A stretch of DNA of 64,000 nucleotides from positions 51,293,445-51,357,444 of the forward strand of contig OX352772.1 of the NCBI GenBank assembly GCA_947095535.1. Reading direction: 5' to 3'. The translations under genes were made by a program, and so were the position numbers. Source of the DNA: Poecilobothrus nobilitatus (taxonomy: Eukaryota; Arthropoda; Insecta; Diptera; Dolichopodidae). The notes under the pieces are model-generated. The model was not told the DNA's origin. It worked only from the letters and a program-made list of their open reading frames with translations, and did not search any database. Numbering within the stretch: the first letter of the stretch is position 1; every line of letters starts with the position of its first letter. This document shows positions 34,692 to 46,331 of this stretch, in pieces.

Positions 34692-36290
34692 GATTAGTAG
34701 TAGTATATAATATGTATAATAGAATTTTCATTTATATATATATAGGTATACATATATATTTATTTTATATATCAATTTCCTTGGAATTTATTTCCAGATA
34801 TTTTATTTGCGAAATTTTTTTTTTTTTATTGTTATTATTATAAAGTTTGTTTTTTTTTTTAGTTTGTATTTAACAGAATGTAGATTTTTTTTTTTTTATT
34901 TAATTTTGAAATAATGTGACGTTTCATTAAATTTTTGTAGTAGATACGTTAATGTTTTTTTATTTTTTATTTTACTACATATTATAAAAATAATATATAC
35001 ACAAATTTGTTTATTTTTTTTTTTTTTTAAGATTATGATATATATTGTAAGAATTAACGAAAAATTAATTTAAATATTAGGTATAGTAAGTGTAGTATAC
35101 TTAATTTTTGTATTAAATAGGCTTCAATTCTTTATTTATTTTGGTGGGACGAAGTTTAAGTTTACTTAAATTTATATACTTACTTACCTAGTGTTTATTT
35201 AATATAAATATTTGTTTTTTTTTTTTTTTTTTTTTTTTTTCTCAAGTTAATTTATTAAGTATCCTGCTGTCGAATTCTTATAAAAAAAAAAAATATTCGC
35301 AAGAAATAAATAGAAATTTAAATAGAGTAGAAGGAAGCGAGTAGAGTAGAAAAAAACTAAAAAAAAAATTTACGATCTCAAAACTCGTGAGTCACGTGAA
35401 TATTTTCGAAAAAAAGAGTAAGAAAAGTATCAGTGGGAGGTTAATTTTTTTAAGGAAATTAAAATTTACGTAAATAATTAAATCTAAACTTCTAAAGTAT
35501 ATGTAATAAGTAATTTGTTTTCATTTTTTATTACGAAAAAAAGAAAAATATCAAGGTTTAGTTTTTTTTATCATAATTTAAAAGATAAATAAATTTAAAT
35601 AGCTTTTAGAGACTAGTGTACTGAAAAGTTGATCCACTTGCAAAAAAAAAAAAAGGCAATTTACTATCCGGATTCAGAGAATCTAACGAGCTTCTAGAAA
35701 ACTATAACGGAAAATGAAAAAATTAAGTACTTATGATTTCGAGTAAAAATAAATAAATATATATATATATATATATATAAACCGACACTGACCAGTTAAT
35801 ATAAAAGCATATAATAAATTGAGAATTCTAACAAAAAATTGAATAGAGAATGACGATACATAGATTCTGTTAAGAAGAAATAGAAGAAACTTTCAAAAAC
35901 TGTAGAGCTTTATTCCGAGCAATATATGTGCATCGAAAAGCATTTTGCTTTGCCAAAGATAAATTTGCAGTAATAAATCCTATACAGATATTTACTTTCA
36001 TAAAGGCAATAGGCTTGAAAGAAGTATTATAAGGGGAAGAGGGGGCAAAATCCACAGTGCAAAGTATAGAGGAAGTACAATATAGATTTACATGAAAAGG
36101 TCGGAATATCACTTACACCCCTTAAACAACAATAATAATCTAATCTACGTTCCATTTATCTTTCCCAAGTAGTTTCCATCCGTTAATTAACTAATTGCCT
36201 GGAAGACAATTTTGGTTTTTTTTTTAAATTTACAATAAATATACTAAACTGTCAACTATTCCCAAATTATTTGAAATTATTTTGTTGATT
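34692..36290. other. AT-rich stretch, possible decayed LINE upstream part
   Basis: T runs (34,820-34,832; 35,215-35,240) and a TA microsatellite fill the left part. From about 35,880 to 36,130 the composition is more mixed and a plus-strand frame reads CRALFRAIYVHRKAFCFAKD and INPIQIFTFIKAIGLKEV. This may be an upstream piece of the LINE reverse transcriptase that follows, but no diagnostic motif is present. The minus-strand 80-codon frame there is best seen as its shadow. Confidence 0.4.
35753..35780. repeat. AT dinucleotide microsatellite
   Basis: An uninterrupted AT alternation of about 26 bases, a simple repeat. Confidence 0.85.
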
Positions 36291-36294
36291 GTCA

Positions 36295-37130
36295 ACCATT
36301 TATTCCACCAGAACAACATGGTTTCCAAAAGAGTAGATCCACAGTTACTAATATGACTGAATTCGTCTCAGATATTTTGAATAAATAACAAGTTGATGTG
36401 CTTTTCACAAATATCAATTAGGCCTTTTATCTAATTCCCTATAAAATTATCCTTGAAAAGCATAAAGCAGTAGGATTTTCAAGTCATAGCCTTAAATGGT
36501 TATCGTCTTATTTGTCATATAGGTTATACCATATCCTTTTTAGATCTACCATTTCTGTTATTTACGTTCAATTGTGCAGCTGTAATTCAGGAGTGCCACA
36601 AGGCAGCCATCTTGGTCCTTTATTTTTCGTAGTGTCGACCTATGACAGTCCCCTATGTTTATCCCACTCACGTCTTCTTAGTTTCGCTGATGATACCAAA
36701 ATCTGTAAAACTATAACTTCCACTCGTGATTGTGAGTTGCTGCAATATGATCTCAACCAATTTGGTTCATGGTGCAGAACAACAATCTCGAACTACATGT
36801 TAGGAAATGCCTAATTATAAGCTTTTCAAGGTTACGAGCTAACTCACCAATCAATTATGATTACGTCTCAACGATCAACTTATTAAAAGAACAGATCGTA
36901 CTTCTGATTTGGGACTGATCCTTGATAGTTGATTAGATTTCAAGAGTCACTACAACTCCATAATAAATAAAGCTAGCTCAACTCTTAAATTTATTATGCG
37001 TTGGTCAAAAGTGTTTTCTGATCTGATTTGAGCCTATTTCGCGTATGTTAAAAGAAACTATCGAAAAGGTCAAGCTCTGAGCTCTTTGTTATTATAGCAT
37101 TAACAAATTAATTCTGTGGGCCAGACTTTA
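36295..37130 (+). pseudogene. Broken LINE reverse transcriptase (APE-type, Jockey/CR1-like)
   Basis: Frame-shifted pieces follow the usual order of a LINE reverse transcriptase. First comes QHGFQKSRSTVTNM (finger block), then a degenerate TNIN-stop-AFY where the first catalytic Asp block (DFSKAFD-like) should be, so that Asp is lost. GFSSHSLKWLSSYLSYR follows, then SGVPQGSHLGPLFF near 36,590, and SFADDTKICK near 36,683 with the FADD catalytic pair intact. After another shift come INKASSTLKFIMRWSKVFSD thumb-like residues. The longest open part is 36,512-36,814. At least two stops and two frameshifts make it non-functional. The sequence after 37,130, with repeated TACTAAC strings, may be its decayed remainder. 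Confidence 0.8.
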
Positions 37131-39424
37131 CGCGAGTATGGTAAATTCTCGAAGTCTGCATGATTAGTCTGTCATTTTTAGTCTAACTTGCATGTTAGTT
37201 TCGTTTTTCTTGTTTTTATTACCATTAACATCATTACTAACATTAATTAATAGTTACTAACAGTGGTAATGACCAATTTTATTTAATAGCTATGTATCAT
37301 CATTTACTAACATAATAATATACTAACGTGCTAACCCTTGTAAATGATGACTTTTTCAGTTAATTGTGATAGTTCACTAAATGAACAACATAACTGATGC
37401 TTGGTTTAAGCAAATGTCTGATACAAAAAAAAAATATATTTGATCTATTCAACTTCTACTTGAATGTATTTGGAAAGGGAAAGTATTATTTTATGGAATT
37501 GCCTAGATACATCTTGGTTTATTTAGTTTAATTTCGTTAGTTTTTTTTTGATTTTTGAAAAAAATGTATAATTAGTAAACATTTACTTTATTTTGCCAAA
37601 CTTTTCTTTCCAAAAATAAACTAAGAAGTGAAAAGCATTTGATGAAGGAAGTAATCCTTTTACTATTAGTGTAGATTTTTAAAAAGTGATATGAAAATCT
37701 GAATGATTCTCATGATGGTTATTATAAATACGATTTATTAAAACTTAAAATGACTCATTAATACATATTTCAAGTCTATACATATGTATATTTAATCACT
37801 TTTAATCACATATTTATAATTTACATGTGCGCTTTAGTTGATTAAGCTCTCAATTTAATTGGAGTATTTTGTGTAAAATCATTTTTTAAAAATACTATCA
37901 GAAAATTGATAAGGATAAAGAATACCTTTAGATAATTCATGAAAATTTTTTTACGTTTAAAAATTTTTATTTTCCTAAGAGAGGTAAAAATGTGAGTCAA
38001 ATCTTGGAAGTCCTAAAATCCCTTATGAGAAAGTAAAAAGTGTGAGATTTATACAAAATTCACAAAATTCGTCAGTAGTAAAAAAAAAGGTGATAAATAA
38101 TATAATTGAATTTCACTAAATGGTTTGACGTTTTAAACACTTTCATAAATGCAACAAATTAACAGTAGGTTTTTAACCCGAGCTCTGGTCCAATTAATAG
38201 ATATTAGATACAGAATATATATAGATAGCAATGATATAAACACCAAATTATTATTTCAAATGTCATAATTATTACTGCAGATGTCATTTGTGTTTATTTG
38301 TGTAACTGTACTATTACAATAAGTATAAAATCGAAAAAAAATGTCTATTTTTGAATATTTAAAATTTTTAAATATTTTTGCATTATTAATTCAAAAATAT
38401 ATACAAAATATACAGAATTTGCTAATGTGATATTTGCGACCAAGCACGATAAGAACACGTATTAAAAATGTCAAACTGATTTTGACGTTTCTAACCGAAG
38501 TTAATTTAGCTGCGGTGTAAACACAGCAATTATGTCACAAGTTTCATAACTTTTTTTTTTTTTTTTACAAATCAGTAAATTCTATAATGCAACTAGATTT
38601 GCATATCTGATTTGCAAAGCTGATGCGGGGAAAAAAACGTTTAAGTGAAATGTTCCATTTTCTAAAACGTTTAAGGTTTTATTTTTGTGGAACCGTTTTT
38701 CGAGAAGGTAAAAACGTGGAGAAATCATTAAGTTAAATAAAATTCTTTCCAAAACAGATTTTTTTTTGATAATTTTTTATATAGATAAAAATATATATTT
38801 ATTTTATTAGACACTTTTAAACGAAACAGGGGTAATTTTTTTTAAGCTCGAAAAAAATATGATATTAGAAAAATTTATAGATTAAAATAAATAAAGGTTC
38901 GGCAAATAAAAATATAAATTAAAGATTTTTAAAATCAATGTTATCATATGGGTGAAAGTAATCTAAGTATAAAAAAGTTAATTTCATATAACAAATTTCT
39001 TAGAATTTTACCAATATTCTTCGAAATTTAATAATTTACAAACAGACAATTTATATCTAATCGAAATGTCTCAATAAATATTAATCGATCAACTATTTTT
39101 TTTTTCTTTTTTTTTTATATCTGCAAAGATAATCGACGACTATCGTAAGTTTTTTACAAAAATAAATAAGTTAAACATTTATTTCAACAAAAAAATCATT
39201 TAAATTGTATAAAAAAAAATGAATCCTTGTATTTTTCTCTAACTACAACAAGTCCATTTGAAATAAATTTTATTTCTTTAGTAACTAATCTAAAGAAGTA
39301 GAATTTAAATTGAAGTTTAGAAGGAATCTTTTATTTTCTAAGATATAATTCTGTGACAAACACTTCTTCTTTAAACATCGAATTGATAAAATTTATAAAA
39401 TTTTGAATTAAGTTTTATAACTTA
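37131..39424. other. Unassigned AT-rich stretch
   Basis: No supported gene. TACTAAC recurs several times between 37,225 and 37,340, possibly by chance or as decayed LINE 3' sequence. The stretch at 38,420-38,700 is of mixed composition without a recognisable motif. Confidence 0.5.
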
Positions 39425-39672
39425 AGGATTTTCAGTTTTTTGTTTTCCTATGCGAGGTAGGAATTTTCCAAAGATACCAAGAATACCCCGTTCGGTGAAA
39501 TTCTTACTGACTAAACCCACTTTCCCCTTTAGTCAATATAATGGGATGAAACCCCTAACTGCTAATATTCAGTATATAGGCTGAGGAGAAGTATGCCGAA
39601 AGCGGAAACTTTAAATTAGGTAATGAGACTAAAAAGAAACAATGATTCAGTCTATTATTATATTAGATACTA
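39425..39672 (-). mobile_element. SINE-T 3' half, copy without a head
   Basis: GGTAGGAATTTTCCAAAGATACCAAGAATACC, TTCTTACTGACTAAACCCAC, AGTCAATATAATGGGATGAAACC and GGAAACTTTAAATTAGG correspond in order to the tail half of SINE-T at 20,475-20,700 and 47,630-47,800. The tRNA-like head is missing. A 5'-truncated copy is what incomplete reverse transcription would give. A T-rich string (39,433-39,445) stands where the A tail is expected. Confidence 0.7.
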
Positions 39673-39769
39673 TTTCGCTATTTTGAAGAGATTTCGACAA
39701 CCTGGTGGTTATATTGTTCGCGTATCAAACAAAAGAATCAACGGATTGGCAAGTCTTTTTTTGTAAAAT

Positions 39770-39985
39770 GTGAGCGTACCAAAAATATTTTTTTTAAGTC
39801 TGTTAAAATTTTCTTTTAATTTACTGTCCACATTTTTTTATAAATTTCCTTTCCCGTTCAAGCGTGGCTGTAAATGTCGTAAGGGGGAATAACTCTTACG
39901 ACGTGTGTGGGATTCGAACCCACACTCCCTCGGTGTCTACAGCGTATTTTATACGCTCTTACCCACTAGGCCATCGAGGCCCGCG
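39770..39985 (-). mobile_element. Short tRNA-derived SINE (SINE-L), copy 2
   Basis: On the minus strand: GCCTCGATGGCCTAGTGGGT (A box), the AGCGT/ACGCT anticodon-arm palindrome with loop ATAAAAT, an extra arm, and GTGTGGGTTCGAATCCCACA, a full T arm containing the B box. The body includes GACATTTACAGCCACGC and TGTGGACAGTAAATT as in copy 1. Compared with copy 1 it retains about 24 more bases after the T arm, including GTCGTAAG/CTTACGAC that can pair as a hairpin. The head is better preserved than in copy 1, but no matched acceptor stem makes it a functional tRNA. Confidence 0.8.
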
Positions 39986-41171
39986 AAAAAATTTTATTTA
40001 TAACAGTATTTCAAACAATTTTTTATTATAAGGATTTAGGGTTGCTGGCCCTTTCTCCTCCCCTTTTTAAATGCTTGTACATTAGAATATGTTTTTAAAA
40101 AAATAATTAGGAGGGACTTTATAACCGGTTACAAAATCAATACTAAAAAATTTGATAATTTTGTCATTGAGTTCAATTTCGACGACCGATCCCACTATTT
40201 TAAATGTTGAAGCATGTTTATGTACAAAACTAATTAAGGAAAAATTTATAGTTTCTTTCAAAATCAGGATTTCAATAAATTGATTATCAGAGGTTTTGGG
40301 GGCAGTTCCCATTATTTTAAATGTTTTGTAGTTGAAATATATATGTACCTAAAAATATAGGAGGGATTTTTTAGGGAGGGTAACCCTTTTTCTGAGAACA
40401 GGTGTATTTATGTATACTGTATGTATGTTTGTGATTTAGGATAAATTTCAAGAAATGAAAAAAAAATGAAAAGATTTTGATTAAAAAAGATTAAATCTAC
40501 ATTGTAGCATAAAAAAAAACTTAAAACAAAATTGCCATATATTTAAAATTATTTTTTTTAATTAAATGCCTATGTACAATAGCAGATATAAAAATTTGTA
40601 CTTAATAAATGCCTATAATAGTCAAATTATTAAAAGGCCTAAAATAATAATTTCTTATTAAAAAAAAATTTTCTTTATTCTTACCGCTCAAATTATGTGA
40701 ATTATTTTTGTTCAATCATTATTAGTATATAAAATATCAGGCAATAATTTCTCAATTTTCAAATATCGCACTTAAAAATATTTGTATATTTAATAAAAAG
40801 TAAATTTAAAATACATACATATATATATATATATACTTAATTTAAATATTTTTTTTTTTTTGTTTTAATTTTAACTACTAACCGACCTAATAACCTAAAA
40901 TATTTTTTATCAATTTTATATATGTGTGATAACAATATTTAGAACACGTTTTTAATTAATACTACATTTATATATATATACTATTTTGATAAATATATAA
41001 TTATATTTTTCATTAACGACAATTTATAAATAATTAATAAATATGTATTAGTACCTACTAATGAATATATTCTTTCTGACTTGTGTTAAATGTAACATAT
41101 TTTAGTTGATTAATTTTTTTATTTAATTTATAATTTAAAAAAAAAAAAATCAGGGCTCCAATATCAAGATT
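39986..41171. other. AT-rich stretch with weak repeat traces
   Basis: Around 40,095-40,390, GGAGGGACTTTATAACCGGTTACAAAATCA and TTTCTTTCAAAATCAGGATT resemble inverted ~91-bp module text, and CCCA(C/T)TATTTTAAATGTT occurs twice (40,192 and 40,308). The 76-codon minus frame over this part has no recognised domain. Beyond it lie simple TATA repeats (40,815-40,840; 40,970-40,985). Confidence 0.45.
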
Positions 41172-41487
41172 TCTCCGATATTACCTGTTGATCTGTGATA
41201 TTTATGTTTCATTTTAAATTTAATTCCACTTTCATTGTTATTATAGGCAGATATTGTTTCTTATGTCATATTTTTTTTTAACTTACCGAATATTAGATGG
41301 TTTAAAATCTAAATGATCTTTTCTATACGAGTATGATCGTATTTTGTCATTAGTATAGTTTTTTTTCTAATTTTATTATATGTAATTTTTTATTTCGAAT
41401 GAATGACAATTTATTGTCAATAAACAATTTTATTTTTGAAATTTTTTTAAAAAATGTGTTCAAATACGTGTATCTTGTATTACATGT
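41172..41487 (+). repeat. Left copy of a ~320-bp direct repeat
   Basis: It shares with 43,733-44,061, in the same order, TCTCCGATAT, GATCTGTGAT, ATGTTTCATTTTAAATT, ACCGAAT...TGGTTTAAAATCTA, TATTTCGAATGAATGACAAT, TATTGTCAATAAACAATTTT and GTGTTCAAATACGTG. The two lie 2.2 kb apart and bracket a minus-strand LINE fragment. They could be remnant LTRs, a local duplication or two copies of an unknown element. No TG...CA ends or primer-binding site are visible. Confidence 0.75.
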
Positions 41488-42389
41488 CAAACAAAAAAAT
41501 CAGGGCTACTACTCCTATGAATCTGAGTTTTTTTTAATACTGATGAGGTTTCATTTATATCTTCTTAGGCATATTTCAAAACCATTTTTGAAACACTAAT
41601 ACTTTAGCTAACTGTGTAACTAACTATATTATTTCCCACCTGGTAACTACCTCGAACGTCAAATCATTTTCTGTGTCTTAGATAAAATATTTAAATCTTT
41701 ATATCTTCTCTAAGAATTATAATTCTTGTCAGCAATTTGAAGTTATCACTTTAAGCATGATAACTAAAGAAAAAAAAAAATAACTGAACAAAACTTAAAT
41801 AGGTAAAAAATTTCGTCAAATAAAGAAAAAGAACTCAAACCAGGAAATACTATAAATCATATTTTCTAGATAATTTTTCCTAAGTACATATAAAATTCCA
41901 TTTTTTTTTTAATCCTATTGCAAAATTTATAACTGTATTTCTGGCGCCAACTAATAATAAGTTAAGTTTGTTGGTTTTAAAGTATATTTCTATACTATAA
42001 GGGTATGTAATCTACATACAGTATAATTAAGTAGAATTAAAAATATCTTTTTTATTTTTTTTTATACCTATATATAAAAGTTTTCAAAATCAATAATTAA
42101 AAAAAAAAAAAAAAAATTTTTTCCTACTTTTTTTCTTTTCTTTATTGTAATTTCTTATCTATTTCTTATTTCAAATATTTCAACAGAACTCCATTAATAA
42201 CCGAATATTAATAGAAATATGTATGTATGTATATTTTTATATGTAAAAATTTTATTATGAGAATTGAAAATAAATACACGTACCTCTCTAAGTTAAACTT
42301 GAATCTAATCATAAATCAAAATATTATTTACATATACAATAAAAAATTAAAATGGCAACATTGGTTTCAGTTGAAAAATTAGGTTAAGT
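41488..42389. other. Unassigned AT-rich stretch
   Basis: No gene. The 66-codon open frame spanning 41,399-41,599 starts inside the direct repeat and has no recognised domain. Mixed-composition sequence near 41,600-41,660 carries no motif. Confidence 0.5.
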
Positions 42390-43330
42390 TTGTTTTTTTC
42401 GAGGGTAGGTGGGAATCATCGAAAGACAGTATAGCGGAGTGAAAACGAGCACGAGCCCTCTATGAGTGTGTGGGACTTTAACCTACTAAACACCATCCCT
42501 CTTTTTGACCAAACAATAGGTTATACGACCTTTAGTACTCATGTACTGTCTGGTGTTAGAGGAAGTTTAGTTATGGAATGAAAATTGATGTCGAATTAGC
42601 AGGCATATTGTGAATAAAGTTGTTAATATTCACGTTGCAAAATGTAATCATCACCAATTCTGGGGAACACATGATGTGAGAGATGGTTCCACAATCGCGA
42701 TCTTCTGTACTTCAAACTAATTTCCATAAGCCGAATTATGCTATCTGGGAATTTGAACTACTTAGGGATGGGTAGCAGAAGCGCTCCTTGTTTCTCTTTA
42801 GAATGCTTTGAGAGGAGGCATCAAACTTTTAATCTCGTTAGAGCAAGAACCCAACCCTATAAGGTATCTATAAAACAGGGTAAGTGTTCCTGTTAGACGA
42901 CGCAAACCGAATGGAGAGAGCGTAGAGGTGACAGTGGGATATTTTATTAGACGAATTGCTCTATTTTGCACTTTATCGAGAAATCCCAATGTCGTTTTGG
43001 AGGCTCCCGCCTAAATATGTGCATTGTACTCCATTTTAGGTCTTATATATATTTTATAGATGTTAAAGAGATCAGAAGATGAAAAGAAGGCTTGCAAACG
43101 ATACAGGAAACCCATACACCTAACTGCATCTTTAGCTATACCAAAAATATGATTGGACCAACTTAATTTTTGGTTTAGCTCCATGTCCAAAAAGATGTTC
43201 AGCACAGCCATTTGTTGCAATACTTCCCTTTGGAAAGTTAAAATTGGGATCGAAGTGTTTCTTTCCCGAGAGACTAAACAGCACTGAGTTTTCTTAGAGT
43301 TAAAATTTACTCTGTTAATTTTGCCTCAAT
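42390..43330 (-). pseudogene. LINE reverse-transcriptase C-terminal half with 3' UTR and tail, broken
   Basis: Read on the minus strand from 43,330: NFNSKKTQCCLVSRER, then SWSNHIFGIAKDAVRCMGFL, KIYIRPKMEYNAHI, a stop, GASKTTLGFLDKVQNRAIRL, and LTGTLTLFYRYLIGLGSC. After shifts comes SRLWNHLSHHVFPRIGDD. These are the thumb and C-terminal blocks of Jockey/CR1-type LINE reverse transcriptases. Stops or shifts at about 43,010, 42,797 and beyond disable it. A 3' UTR of about 200 bp ends at 42,395 with GATTCCCACCTACCCTCG and an A-rich end. This tail matches SINE-T. The catalytic FADD region is missing (5' truncation). Confidence 0.8.
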
Positions 43331-43732
43331 CGAGATTTAGCTCAAGTACTTTAATTAATAAATAAACTTCGAAGATTATTATAATGCTAGGTTATTATCA
43401 TTAATTAATAAATACTTACTTTGATTTTTAATATTATACTTAGTTATATTTTTATTGTTGAAAGCTGATCTAATTCATCAGGTAATAGTCACTATAGATT
43501 CTAGGTCATGGTGCAGCTTCAAATGGAAAAGAAGAAGTTATCAAAAATACTTTCGATCTGTGCGAGATTCGCCACCCCACCCCATCTTTTTAGTAAGTCA
43601 GTCATGTGTTAATCACTCGGTTACCAAAGCTAGCCGGTCGCTATACAAAGTTACAATTATACATATTTGTGATATTTGTATAGTTACGATAGTTAAAACC
43701 TTTCTTTTATGTGTTTTATTTTTAATTTAATG
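43331..43732. other. Mixed-composition spacer
   Basis: Between the LINE fragment and the right direct repeat. The 91-codon plus frame at 43,455-43,730 has a more balanced composition than its surroundings (CCACCCCACCCCATC near 43,571) but no domain I recognise, and it ends exactly where the direct repeat begins. It may be part of an unidentified repeat. Confidence 0.4.
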
Positions 43733-44061
43733 TCTCCGATATACAGGTAATAGTAGATCTGTGATGTATATGTTTCATTTTAAATTCAATTTTGGTTATG
43801 CTTTGTTCCTGTTACCGAATGGTCTAAAATCTAGATAATTTTTTCTATATTATACTCGTATTTTATCATTAAACTTGTAACAGTACTATAATAATTTATA
43901 GATTGGAAAACGTATTGTTTTTTTTTTTTTTTTTTTTAAATTTCATTATATAGTAATTTTTTTTATTTCGAATGAATGACAATTTTATTGTCAATAAACA
44001 ATTTTGTTTTTGAAAATTTTTTAAAACATGTGTTCAAATACGTGCATCTTCTATTACATGT
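43733..44061 (+). repeat. Right copy of the ~320-bp direct repeat
   Basis: Partner of 41,172-41,487. It differs by short indels, including a 19-base T run near 43,919-43,937 and GATTGGAAAACG text that the left copy lacks. The divergence looks greater than expected for a recent duplication. Confidence 0.75.
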
Positions 44062-44370
44062 GTTCCTTGTAATCCCTGTAAACAAATTTACGATTACTTT
44101 GTTTCATTTTTTTTTATTGTTTTATTTTTAATATTTACTTTATATCCATTTAAATAAAAAATAAAAAAAAAAAGAACACTTGTGTAATCTTAAGATAATC
44201 ACTTTCATTTCTAATAAAAATTTGTAGATTAATTTTGTATATAAGTATACGTGTTTAATATATATACTAACATTATATTTTAATAACAATTATTATTTGA
44301 TTTTCTCTCTTTTTTTTTATTTTATTTATTTTATGAATATTTATAACAAATTATTTTGTTTTTATTTCAG
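44062..44370. other. AT-rich spacer before the candidate exon
   Basis: T-rich sequence with no element. Its last ~60 bases form the pyrimidine-rich tract upstream of the possible splice acceptor. Confidence 0.5.
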
Positions 44371-44478
44371 ATTTTTTTATTTTAACACAAAATTGGAGAA
44401 ATAATAAAAAATAATAAATATAGGACATTAAATTAAAATAAAAACTAAAAAAAAAAAATAAAAATACTTATAATAAAG
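44371..44478 (+). other. Candidate 108-nt non-coding exon
   Basis: A good 3' splice site (T-rich tract then TTTTTATTTCAG) ends at 44,370, with a TTATAAC branch-point-like string about 25 bases upstream. A strong 5' splice site, AAAG|GTAAGC, starts at 44,479. The interval contains no ATG on the sense strand, as 5' UTR exons tend to avoid, and no useful open frame. Flies often have small non-coding exons inside long introns, so this could belong to a gene whose coding part lies outside the window. It could also be chance in T-rich sequence. Confidence 0.3.
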
Positions 44479-44714
44479 GTAAGCTTTTAATATTTTGGTA
44501 AATATCTTTAATAAGGAACATAAATTTTTATTTTTAAATGAAAGTTCATATGTTTTATAAAAGTCATTTGTTTTTAGTTAAAATTTTTGTTTTTAAATAA
44601 TAATATAAAAATGTAATGGAAATACTTCAAAAGTTTCAAATATTGTAATTGTTATATAATTATTTATGGAAATGAAGGAACGAATCTTTGAATGAATCTT
44701 GACTTAATCCCCTA

Positions 44715-45240
44715 TTATCTAATTCGGTTTTTTGTAATGTTTTTTCTCTTTAAGGAAGATGGAAATCTATCATCAAAGAGACTATAAGAATACCACCTCT
44801 TGAAGAGTGTTAAATTTTTACTAACCATACCCATCCACTCTTTAGTCAACATAACAGAATCAAAATCGTAACTGTTCAAGAAGTATTATATTGGCTAAGG
44901 AGTACCAAAAAGAATGAAAGAAGAAGGCGAAAACTTTGTATTGAGGCGCGTAGCACAGTAAGGGAAATAGTAACGGAATAATGAATTCACTTATTATTAT
45001 TTCTATTTGTTAGAAAGCTTTATCTTTAGAATAAAGAATAGAGTAATATATATAGCACCATCTTGCGTGAGATAATAATAAAATTTGCTTCACTGTAAAC
45101 TATTATATTATTTGACGATGTTGGTATATATTATTCCGCTCTAAAATCACCACTTATTTTTACATATGATTTTTTTGAGTTCAAAATTCAAACTTCTAAT
45201 TGAAAAATTCGAAGACTGAATCACCACGTCATTTGTCAGA
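44715..45240 (-). mobile_element. SINE-T, diverged copy
   Basis: AAGGAAGATGGAAATCTATC and CTTTAGTCAACATAACAGAAT match the tail half of SINE-T. AGCACCATCTTGCGTGAGATAATAATA, GCTTCACTGTA and AATCACCACGTCATTTGTCAGATGATTTA match its middle and head, in the expected order. The B box is degraded (GAAAAATTCGAAGAC), so the internal promoter is probably dead. A CTTTAAGGAAG border and T-rich text stand at the tail end. Confidence 0.65.
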
Positions 45241-46331
45241 TGATTTACTATTCTTAACATTTTGGTTACGTAGTTAACAGTCTTACATTTCGTTTTTGTC
45301 TTAAGATAATAGAAAGTTTTTTTGGCGGAAAAAATCTTATATATGCACATCAATATTGTATTTACTATGAATATATTCACACCAGACGTCAATAACATAC
45401 TTGTGGTACATTAGAAAATAGGGCTTTTTCAAACTTTAAGTCACTGTAACTCTGTAATATGAACAGACGGGTTAAAAAAAGTTGTACATTAATTGTCACT
45501 TTTTTTATTAATTCTCATTATATGGTTAGAAATTTTATAAATAGAGAGACGGTCTAAACGATCTGTTCATTTGGGCATAAAATATTTTCTTCGTAACTTC
45601 TTTTTTTCCCCAAAACATAAGAAATTATATTTGAACATCTTAAAAAGTAAATAATCAGTACATTTCATATTGTAACTATTCCCTATTTTTGAATCCATAT
45701 ATTTAACGGAGGAGTAATTTTATTATACCCGATACTTATCGTACGGGTATAATAATCAAATCTGTAATATATTTTAGAGTATTTAATCAAATCTGTAAAT
45801 AGGATGGAGTATCCAAAATTTATAAAAAAAAAGGTCTCATTATTAAAAATCTTAAACCCGTACATACTTTTATTTCAGTTGATTAAAAAAAAAAAAAATC
45901 ACCTATTATGATTTCTAATTTGCTAGAGAGGCGAAGCCAATGCTTAATTTAAAGCAATTTTAAAAATAATACATTATATTTAAGGGTAAGATAGGTAAGG
46001 TTTAAAACCCTTCACCTACCCTTCATTATATCTTTCTAAATCAAGGTATTATTATTGTAAGTCATAACACTGAGTTCCTTCCATTGTAGCATACAAATTT
46101 AAACTAAACATTTTGTTTTTTTAACGTATGCCATGCATAGGTTTGATAAGAAAAGAAAAGTAAATATTTTTTTTTTATTTGATTTAAAATTTTCTTTTTT
46201 CCACGTTTTTTTTTTTTAAATAACCATTTTCTATTTTCTTTAAAGTTTAGGAATTTTTAATTAATTTTACTACTTAATGTTTTATTAAAAATTAAAGCAG
46301 TTTGCACTTAGTCAATGTATTCGTTTGATAT
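45241..46331. other. AT-rich stretch with a DINE-like end
   Basis: Apart from the family B hairpin end at 45,706-45,751 (listed separately) there is no supported feature. A short self-complementary patch, AAGGGTAAGATAGGTAAGG and CCCTTCACCTACCCTTC, lies at about 45,983-46,024. Small minus-strand frames at 45,147-45,398 and 45,683-45,865 have no recognised domain. Confidence 0.5.
45706..45751 (-). repeat. Solo DINE-like family B hairpin end
   Basis: GGAGTAATTTTATTATACCC is followed by a hairpin whose right side contains TCGTACGGGTA (45,739-45,749), identical to the family B subterminal repeat at 16,277-16,287. The AGAGTAATTTTATTATACCCGAT flank at 16,249 also matches. The CCGTCC block expected next is absent, so only the terminal ~45 bp remain. 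Confidence 0.65.

Noticed and set aside
35870..36112. 80-codon minus-strand gene
   Set aside because: Composition and position suggest it is the antisense of a decayed LINE segment on the plus strand; no domain recognised.
37225..37340. Cluster of TACTAAC strings as a splicing branch-point array
   Set aside because: No acceptor site follows at a suitable distance; probably decayed LINE 3' sequence or chance.
39900..39985. Functional tRNA gene with a Leu/Ser-like extra arm
   Set aside because: Internal promoter boxes and arms are present, but no clean acceptor stem pairs, a SINE body follows, and a second copy has the same body and an A tail.
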